A stretch of DNA of 10,243 nt from Xanthomarina sp035306605. Lineage in GTDB: Bacteria; Bacteroidota; Bacteroidia; Flavobacteriales; Flavobacteriaceae. The notes under the pieces are model-generated. The model did not search any database and was not told the DNA's origin. It was given only the letters and a program-made list of their open reading frames with translations. Shown here piece by piece: positions 1-4,562 of this stretch. Numbering within the stretch: position 1 is the stretch's first letter; every line of letters starts with the position of its first letter. The stretch is taken from assembly GCA_035306605.1 (NCBI GenBank), contig DATGNR010000062.1. One strand, 5' to 3'. A program made the translations under genes and the position numbers.

Positions 1-116
1 ACATCTAAAACAGAAGATGGATCCGGATTAGTAGTACCAATACCTACTTGTGCCGAAACTTTAAAAAAGAAGACAAAAAACAAACTTAATAGAATGATAT
101 TTTTATGGAAGTTCAT
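1..116 (-). CDS. Secreted surface-type protein, N-terminal fragment (runs off the left edge)
   Basis: Only the first 38 codons lie in the window; the gene reads leftward from ATG at 116-114 and continues past position 1. An in-frame TAA lies two codons upstream (122-120), so this ATG is the only usable start nearby. Residues 1 to about 23 form a clear signal peptide: a short basic start (MNFHK), a hydrophobic stretch rich in Leu and Phe, and a VSAQ cleavage region. The mature protein begins VGIGTTNPDPSSVLDV. From knowledge of the family, this VGIGTT(N/T)P...S.LDV start is common in large secreted or outer-membrane proteins of Flavobacteriia, often with tail-fibre-like or repetitive bodies and a C-terminal sorting or chaperone domain. 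The remainder is not visible, so no function is assigned. A candidate promoter lies at 203-229 on the same strand. Confidence 0.75.
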   Translation of the reverse strand, partial: MNFHKNIILLSLFFVFFFKVSAQVGIGTTNPDPSSVLD

Positions 117-408
117 GATTTATAAAATTATACTACTAAAGATAAAGCACAGAAACTAAACTTCAATAGTCTAAAAGGTTATTTCGACAAAACCGATACT
201 TTCAAAGTTATAATACACACATCGCCAAACATAGTTGCATTTACATCGAAACAAACCATTGATTTTCAGTAAAAACAATCAAAATAATACATTTATTCTC
301 ACGCATTAAAAAGAATAATTATTTTATACATAGGAAGGGGAATTGAAAGCATTTGCATACTTAATGTGAAAATCGTAACATTACAATCCCATTTAACTAA
401 CTAAACAA
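117..408. other. Divergent intergenic region
   Basis: This 292-base AT-rich region separates the leftward secreted-protein gene from the rightward antiporter gene. I see no open frame with coding character, no tRNA and no terminator, as expected between two divergent genes. It holds the minus-strand promoter candidate at 203-229. For the antiporter the best I can find is weak: TTTG at 352-355, a 20-base spacer, then TAACATTA (376-383), which differs from TAnnTTTG at two positions. A 10-base perfect palindrome AATAATTATT sits at 314-323 but is not remarkable in DNA of this composition. Confidence 0.6.
203..229 (-). promoter_or_regulatory. Candidate Bacteroidota promoter for the leftward secreted-protein gene
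   Basis: On the minus strand TAACTTTG (210-203) matches the Bacteroidota -7 element TAnnTTTG exactly. A TTTG (229-226) lies 15 bases upstream, a little closer than the usual spacing of about 17-23 for the -33 element. The predicted leader before the ATG at 116 is about 80 bases. The match is good but short motifs recur by chance in AT-rich DNA. Confidence 0.4.
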
Positions 409-1875
409 ATGCAAGACGATAAATACCAAAGTGAAATTGACATAGAAGATCAAACAATAATAAATAACGAAGAATTAAGTATTTGGGAAGCCCTTATACC
501 CGTAGTTCTTTTAATGATGATGCTTGCCTATAACATCTTTTATGCTGACGGTGAAGCTTTAGGTGAATATTCTAATCAGTTTATTTTATTAATTGGTGGT
601 GGAATTGCTGCTATTGTTGGTTTTTTCAACAAGGTTAAAATCAGCCTTATGTTAAAAGAAATTTGGGAAAACTTAAGAAGTGTTTTTACACCAATTTTGA
701 TTTTATTTTTGGTGGGTGCATTAGCCGGAACTTGGCTAGTTAGTGGTGTTATCCCTGCCATGGTTTATTATGGTTTACAAGTATTGAGTCCTACAATATT
801 CTTACCGGCATCAATTATTATTTGTGCCGTAATTTCAATTGCCACAGGCAGTTCTTGGACTACTTCGGCAACAGTTGGTATTGCACTAATTGGGATAGGT
901 GGCGCTCTTGGCATTCCTGTTGGAATGATAGCTGGAGCAGTTATTTCTGGTGCTTATTTTGGAGATAAAATGTCTCCATTAAGCGATACAACGAACCTTG
1001 CCCCTGCCATGGCTGGTACAGATTTGTTTACTCATATCCGTTATATGACCTATACCACCATACCCACCTTAATAATTACCCTAATTGCTTTTTCTATTAT
1101 AAGTTTAAATATCGACACAACTGGTACTGCTGATTTAAGCAGTTTATTAAGTAGTATTGAAAACACCTTTCACATTACACCCTTATTATTTATTGTTCCC
1201 TTAGTAGTAATTGCTCTTATCCTATTAAAAACAAAGCCTTTAGTTGCTTTAGGAACCGGAGTCTTACTTGCAGCTGTTTTCGCATTTATATTTCAGCCTA
1301 GTATTTTAGACGGATTAGGAACTTCTAAATTCAATGCCATACTAAATGCTATACTTACAGATTCTCAAATAACAACAGACAATGAAAAACTAAACGATTT
1401 GTTTTCTGCCGGAGGCATGAAAGGAATGATCTGGACCATACTTTTAATTTGTTGTGCTATGGTTTTTGGCGGCACCATGGATGCTATTGGATCTTTGTCG
1501 AGAATAACTAAAGCTCTACTTTCTGTAGCAACTACCGTTTTTGGCTTATTTGCAAGTACGGTTATAAGTTGTTTAGGTTTAAATACTATTGCTAGTGATC
1601 AATATTTGGCAATAGTAATTCCTGGGAAAATGTTTAAAAAAGCCTATCAAGATAAAGGATTAGCACCTGAAAACTTAAGTAGAACCTTAGAGGACTCAGG
1701 AACTGTTACTTCGGTACTAATTCCATGGAATACCTGTGGCGCTTATCAATCTGGTGTTTTAGGGGTTGGAGTTAGCGAATATTTCGTGTATGCCATTTTT
1801 AATTGGCTAAGCCCATTTACCACCTTGTTTTTTGCTGCTCTTCAAATAAAAATAAAACAACTATCTGACAAATAA
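409..1875 (+). CDS. nhaC: NhaC-family Na+/H+ antiporter
   Basis: A 488-residue inner-membrane protein, close to the roughly 460 residues usual for NhaC. A short acidic cytoplasmic N-terminus (residues 1-25) is followed by about 11-12 hydrophobic segments running to the C-terminus. Two family signatures are visible: GSSWTTSATVGIAL from residue 147 and GAYFGDKMSPLSDTTNL at 181-197, whose charged residues Asp186, Lys187 and Asp193 lie in an otherwise apolar region, as expected for the ion pathway. A later segment with SDQYLAIVIPGKMF and LIPWNTCGAY is also typical of the family. The expected role is sodium (or lithium) export in exchange for protons, fitting a marine lifestyle. The related MleN malate/lactate antiporters cannot be fully excluded. 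The gene seems to stand alone: 141 bases separate it from the next gene, which has its own promoter. No ribosome binding site is visible and the start follows an A-rich leader. Confidence 0.9.
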   Translation: MQDDKYQSEIDIEDQTIINNEELSIWEALIPVVLLMMMLAYNIFYADGEALGEYSNQFILLIGGGIAAIVGFFNKVKISLMLKEIWENLRSVFTPILILFLVGALAGTWLVSGVIPAMVYYGLQVLSPTIFLPASIIICAVISIATGSSWTTSATVGIALIGIGGALGIPVGMIAGAVISGAYFGDKMSPLSDTTNLAPAMAGTDLFTHIRYMTYTTIPTLIITLIAFSIISLNIDTTGTADLSSLLSSIENTFHITPLLFIVPLVVIALILLKTKPLVALGTGVLLAAVFAFIFQPSILDGLGTSKFNAILNAILTDSQITTDNEKLNDLFSAGGMKGMIWTILLICCAMVFGGTMDAIGSLSRITKALLSVATTVFGLFASTVISCLGLNTIASDQYLAIVIPGKMFKKAYQDKGLAPENLSRTLEDSGTVTSVLIPWNTCGAYQSGVLGVGVSEYFVYAIFNWLSPFTTLFFAALQIKIKQLSDK

Positions 1876-1971
1876 ATTAATCTTATCGATTTTCTCTGCT
1901 GCTATAAGTTAAATCTATCTAACAATAAAATCTTAATATTTCATTAGCTATTAAATTATGCCTTTCTAGCT

Positions 1972-1979
1972 TATATTTG
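1972..1979 (+). promoter_or_regulatory. Promoter -7 element for the peroxiredoxin operon
   Basis: TATATTTG is an exact match to the Bacteroidota TAnnTTTG element, 37 bases before the peroxiredoxin ATG, giving a short leader of about 30 bases. No TTG lies at the expected -33 distance; the nearest is a TTA at 1951-1953, 18 bases upstream. I see no terminator for the preceding antiporter gene between 1876 and this element. Confidence 0.6.
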
Positions 1980-2016
1980 TAGTAAAGAAATTTATTAACA
2001 ATTAAATATAAAAAAC

Positions 2017-2655
2017 ATGGCATTAGTAGGAAAAAAATTCCCAGATTTAAACGTTGACGCAATGAATGAAATGGGCGACACTTTTAAAGTGAACGTTCTA
2101 GAAGAAGCAGTAAACAACAAGAAAAAAGTAGTTTTATTCTGGTACCCAAAAGATTTCACTTTTGTATGTCCAACTGAATTACACGCTTTCCAAGCAGCTC
2201 TAGGTGAATTTGAAAAGAGAAATACCATTGTAATTGGTGCTTCTTGTGATACTCCTGAAGTACACTTTGCATGGTTAAGCACATCTAAAGATAATGGAGG
2301 AATTGAAGGTGTAACTTACCCTATTCTTGCAGATAGCAACAGAAACCTTTCTAGCATTTTAGGTATTTTAGATATTAAAAATGAAGTATACGACGAAGAA
2401 ACTGGCACCGTTCAAGTAGAAGGTGACAACGTAACATACAGAGCTACATACATCATTGATGAAGAAGGTACAGTACAGCACGAGAGCATTAACAACATGC
2501 CATTAGGTAGAAACGTTAATGAATATTTAAGAATAATCGATGCTTTAACTCACGTACAAGAAAAAGGTGAGGTTTGTCCAGCAAACTGGGAAGAAGGTAA
2601 AGACGCTATGCAGCCAAATGCAAAAGGTACTGCAGCTTATTTAGCTTCACACTAA
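2017..2655 (+). CDS. Typical 2-Cys peroxiredoxin (AhpC/Prx1 type)
   Basis: This 212-residue cytoplasmic thiol peroxidase reduces hydrogen peroxide and organic peroxides. The active site PKDFTFVCPTE gives Pro44, Thr48 and the peroxidatic Cys51 (PxxxTxxC pattern). The conserved arginine is Arg142 in YRATYIID, and the resolving Cys187 lies in GEVCPANW, so both cysteines of a typical 2-Cys enzyme are present. An extra Cys77 occurs in GASCDTPE. The C-terminus ends AYLASH and lacks the YF tail linked in eukaryotic enzymes to over-oxidation sensitivity, and GGLG is replaced by GGIE, so a robust enzyme is expected (inference). The start is the first ATG after an A-rich leader, 37 bases from a perfect -7 element. 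Downstream on the same strand are a thioredoxin-like gene, a possible electron donor, and a DUF6952-like gene. No ahpF is present here. It could be named ahpC or prx; I leave the symbol open. Confidence 0.95.
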   Translation: MALVGKKFPDLNVDAMNEMGDTFKVNVLEEAVNNKKKVVLFWYPKDFTFVCPTELHAFQAALGEFEKRNTIVIGASCDTPEVHFAWLSTSKDNGGIEGVTYPILADSNRNLSSILGILDIKNEVYDEETGTVQVEGDNVTYRATYIIDEEGTVQHESINNMPLGRNVNEYLRIIDALTHVQEKGEVCPANWEEGKDAMQPNAKGTAAYLASH

Positions 2656-2666
2656 AACAAAATTTT

Positions 2667-2726
2667 CCAACTTTTAAAGTTCCATATTCCAATCACAATG
2701 TATTGGAATATGGAGTTTAAAAGTGG
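2667..2726. repeat. Long inverted repeat (hairpin) after the peroxiredoxin gene
   Basis: Thirteen perfectly paired bases (TCCATATTCCAAT, 2681-2693, with 2702-2714) enclose an 8-base loop. After a small GT/G bulge a further 8 pairs follow (2671-2678 with 2716-2723). The stem is therefore about 21 pairs. It lies 11 bases after the peroxiredoxin stop. It is not followed by a T-run on either strand (the plus strand continues AATAAAAAAAC), so it is not a canonical intrinsic terminator. It may stabilise the 3' end of the peroxiredoxin mRNA or reduce read-through into the next gene. Confidence 0.75.
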
Positions 2727-2738
2727 AATAAAAAAACA

Positions 2739-2763
2739 GCCTGCCTGTCGGCAAGACAGGGGA
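2739..2763. repeat. GC-rich REP-like palindrome
   Basis: A GC-rich stretch in an otherwise A-rich spacer contains CCTGTC (2744-2749) and GACAGG (2755-2760) around the loop GGCAA. An alternative pairing TGCC/GGCA (2742-2745 with 2750-2753) is possible. Its composition stands out from everything around it. From memory, similar CCTGCCTGTCGGCA-type palindromes are scattered in intergenic regions of marine Flavobacteriia; this cannot be confirmed from one copy. Confidence 0.6.
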
Positions 2764-2781
2764 TTAAAAAAATTATAAGAT

Positions 2782-3090
2782 ATGGTACAAGAATTAAGTC
2801 AAGACAATTTACAGGATATTATAAACAATAACGACTCGGTTGTTGTTCAGTTTTCTGCATCTTGGTGTGGGAATTGTAGAATTATGAAACCTAAATTCAA
2901 GAAATTAGCTTCAGAAAACGAAGGTAAAACCTTTGTTATAGTAGATGCTGAAAAGTTTACCGAATCTAGAAAACTTGCAACTGTTGATAATTTACCAACC
3001 TTTGCTACCTTCAAAAAAGGAGATTTCGTAAATCAGGTGCAAACAAATAAAATTGATGTGTTAAAAGAATTGGTAGACAATTTAAACTAA
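2782..3090 (+). CDS. Thioredoxin-like protein with CGNC active site
   Basis: A 102-residue single-domain thioredoxin fold, the normal length of a cytoplasmic thioredoxin, without signal peptide or membrane segment. The active site SASWCGNCR gives Cys29 and Cys32, and the cis-proline loop is LPTF with Pro72. Two features are unusual: the CGPC proline is replaced by Asn31, and the position of the buried acidic residue (Asp26 in E. coli thioredoxin) is Gln23. Both residues tune redox potential and proton transfer in the classic enzyme, so the protein may differ in potential or partner. Its place between a 2-Cys peroxiredoxin and a DUF6952-like gene suggests it serves that peroxiredoxin (inference). 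It is 126 bases from the upstream gene, with two inverted repeats between, and only 6 bases from the gene downstream. I see no promoter of its own, so read-through from the peroxiredoxin promoter is likely. Confidence 0.88.
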   Translation: MVQELSQDNLQDIINNNDSVVVQFSASWCGNCRIMKPKFKKLASENEGKTFVIVDAEKFTESRKLATVDNLPTFATFKKGDFVNQVQTNKIDVLKELVDNLN

Positions 3091-3096
3091 TTATAT

Positions 3097-3354
3097 ATGA
3101 AACTACCTATAATAAAACATCTTACACAATTTATCGAGGAGAATGATGAAGATTTTGTAATAGAAACTATAGAAACCCTCGAAGCTCTAACAGAAGTTCC
3201 TTCATTAAAAGATGAAGAATTAGACGTTATTGGAGAACTTATCTCTAATATGTACGGTGCTATTGAAGTGAACAAAATGATAAAAGAAGGAACACCTCAA
3301 AAAGAAGCATTAAACAGCTTTATGAAACGTGTTCTTGGTTCTATAGATAAATAG
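3097..3354 (+). CDS. Small DUF6952-like protein of unknown function
   Basis: An 85-residue acidic protein with no cysteine, signal peptide or membrane segment. The sequence pattern (QFIEENDEDFVIETIETLEAL near the start, then DEELDVIGELISNMYGAIEV, then a basic C-terminal stretch around FMKRVLGSIDK) suggests an all-helical fold of about four helices. I recognise it from memory as the family called DUF6952, which is found in Flavobacteriia beside thioredoxin-like genes; no function is established to my knowledge. The gene starts 6 bases after the thioredoxin-like gene ends and is closed by a strong terminator 20 bases downstream, so it is the last gene of the peroxiredoxin operon. A role as partner or regulator of the thioredoxin-like protein is a guess from position only. 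Confidence 0.8.
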   Translation: MKLPIIKHLTQFIEENDEDFVIETIETLEALTEVPSLKDEELDVIGELISNMYGAIEVNKMIKEGTPQKEALNSFMKRVLGSIDK

Positions 3355-3373
3355 AACTTTAGATATAAATAAT

Positions 3374-3408
3374 AAAAGCCTCTTAAACTTCCATTTAAGA
3401 GGCTTTTT
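3374..3408 (+). terminator. Intrinsic terminator of the peroxiredoxin-thioredoxin-DUF6952 operon
   Basis: A perfect 10-base stem GCCTCTTAAA (3378-3387) with TTTAAGAGGC (3394-3403), loop CTTCCA, is followed directly by five T. The flanking AAAA and TTTT extend the pairing to 14, so the structure would also work on the minus strand. It starts 20 bases after the DUF6952-like stop codon. Confidence 0.9.
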
Positions 3409-3503
3409 CATTACATGACTTGGCTAAAATATTTCCGTTTTATTCTTTAAAATCTTTAGTAACTTGCTAAAACAACACGGTCTATAATTTTTTCAATAAA
3501 TTT

Positions 3504-3558
3504 CTTCTATAAATCTTAAAAACCATAGAAGGGAACTATTAATAATTTAGTATTTTTA
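3504..3558 (+). promoter_or_regulatory. Possible tpx promoter region with an inverted repeat
   Basis: TATTTTTA (3551-3558) matches the TAnnTTTG element except for its last base and lies 25 bases before the tpx start. No TTG is seen at the -33 position. Upstream, CTTCTAT (3504-3510) and ATAGAAG (3525-3531) form a 7-base inverted repeat with a 14-base spacer, which could be an operator or chance. The rest of the tpx upstream region (3409-3582) holds no other feature that I can see. Confidence 0.3.
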
Positions 3559-3582
3559 TACAATTAAAAAAATATAAACATT

Positions 3583-4089
3583 ATGGCAACAGTAACCTTA
3601 CACGGAGACCCAATACAAACATCTGGAACACTTCCTAAACTTGGAACAAAAGCTCCAGATTTTAAATTAACATCAACAGATTTAAAAACGAAATCTTTAA
3701 GTGACTACTCAGGTAGTAAAGTTGTATTAAATATATTTCCAAGTGTAGACACAGGAACCTGTGCTCAATCTGTTAGACAATTTAATACTGAAGCTTCAGA
3801 ATTAGTAAATACTAAAGTGTTATGCATTTCTAAAGATCTTCCATTCGCATTAAACAGATTTTGTGGTGCTGAAGGTTTGAACAATGTTATTTCCTTATCT
3901 GATTATAAAGATGGTAATTTTGGGAAAAGCTATGGCTTAACATTTACCAATGGACCTTTAGAAGCCTTACTTTCTAGATGTGTTGTAGTTTTAGATGAAA
4001 ACGGTAATGTGAAATATACAGAGCAAGTTTCTGAAACAACTGAGGAGCCAAACTACAAAGCTGCACTTGAAGCTTTAATGGATGAATAA
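3583..4089 (+). CDS. tpx: Thiol peroxidase Tpx (atypical 2-Cys peroxiredoxin)
   Basis: A 168-residue cytoplasmic lipid- and hydroperoxide peroxidase, the normal Tpx length. The N-terminus has the family's LHGDPIQTSGTLPKLG strand pair. The active site PSVDTGTC gives Pro53, Thr57 and peroxidatic Cys60; the resolving Cys94 lies in NRFCGAEG, about 35 residues later as in all Tpx proteins, forming an intramolecular disulfide. Arg132 in SRCVVVLD is the conserved active-site arginine. Cys81 and Cys133 are extra. Reduction is normally by thioredoxin, and a thioredoxin-like gene lies just upstream in a separate transcription unit. The leader, ACAATTAAA followed by an A-rich run, resembles that of the peroxiredoxin gene at 2017. 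The stop codon overlaps the start of dgkA by 8 bases, so the two are translationally coupled. Confidence 0.96.
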   Translation: MATVTLHGDPIQTSGTLPKLGTKAPDFKLTSTDLKTKSLSDYSGSKVVLNIFPSVDTGTCAQSVRQFNTEASELVNTKVLCISKDLPFALNRFCGAEGLNNVISLSDYKDGNFGKSYGLTFTNGPLEALLSRCVVVLDENGNVKYTEQVSETTEEPNYKAALEALMDE

Positions 4090-4450
4090 CAAAGAGTCTT
4101 TTTTTGTAAATAGAGTTAAAAGTGTAGGATATGCTTTTAAGGGTGCGTGGATTTTGATAAAAACAGAAGCTAGTATTAAAGTTCAGGTTTCCATTGGTAT
4201 TCTCATGACGGTTCTAGGTTTTTGGGTTGGATTAAGTTCCACTGAATGGATCCTTCAAACTTTAGCTATTGGTTTAATTTTAGCTGTTGAAGGAGTAAAT
4301 ACAGCTATTGAAGAGATCGCAGATTTCATTCACCCGGAATACCATCCAAAAATAGGACTTATTAAAGATTTGGCAGCTGGCGCCGTTTTTATAATAGCCA
4401 TAACCGCAATGATAATCGGTTCTATCATTTATTTTCCTAAGTTTTTTTAA
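4082..4450 (+). CDS. dgkA: DgkA-family lipid kinase (diacylglycerol or undecaprenol kinase)
   Basis: A 122-residue integral membrane kinase with three transmembrane segments (about residues 34-50, 54-72 and 98-117) after an amphipathic N-terminal helix. The catalytic signature EGVNTAIEEIADFIHPEYH runs from Glu70 and supplies Glu70, Asn73 and Glu77, followed by KDLAAGAV at 95-102. It phosphorylates a lipid alcohol with ATP at the inner membrane. The HPEYHP and KDLAAGAV stretch looks more like the Gram-positive undecaprenol kinases than the E. coli enzyme, which has EYH and KDMGSAAV, so a role in recycling undecaprenol for cell-wall synthesis is as likely as diacylglycerol phosphorylation (inference). 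The ATG lies inside the last codons of tpx, an 8-base overlap in another frame. No terminator is visible before the ftsK promoter. Confidence 0.92.
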   Translation: MNNKESFFVNRVKSVGYAFKGAWILIKTEASIKVQVSIGILMTVLGFWVGLSSTEWILQTLAIGLILAVEGVNTAIEEIADFIHPEYHPKIGLIKDLAAGAVFIIAITAMIIGSIIYFPKFF

Positions 4451-4485
4451 ATACTTTTACCATTAGGATAAACGTTAGTAATTTG

Positions 4486-4493
4486 TATTTTTG
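4486..4493 (+). promoter_or_regulatory. Promoter -7 element for ftsK
   Basis: TATTTTTG is an exact TAnnTTTG match, 69 bases before the ftsK start. About 19 bases upstream lies TTAG (4463-4466), a poor -33 element. The predicted leader is about 60 bases. Confidence 0.5.
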
Positions 4494-4562
4494 CTGCATT
4501 GAGCAAAATATTCAAAAACCTCAATTTACAATTAAATCATTTCTGCGTTTCTGAAATTATAT

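Noticed and set aside
314..323. Palindrome AATAATTATT as an operator
   Set aside because: A 10-base palindrome made only of A and T is expected by chance in this AT-rich spacer and has no second copy nearby.
331..340. AGGAAGGGG purine-rich stretch as a Shine-Dalgarno site for nhaC
   Set aside because: It lies about 70 bases before the start codon, too far to act, and no other gene in the window uses such a site.
1995..2282. Open frame of 95 codons on the minus strand opposite the peroxiredoxin gene
   Set aside because: It is antisense to the conserved active-site region of a certain gene and shows no family features.
2667..2726. Hairpin as the intrinsic terminator of the peroxiredoxin gene
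   Set aside because: The stem is strong but the following bases are A-rich, not T-rich, on the plus strand, and the minus strand has no T-run either; it is reported as an inverted repeat instead.
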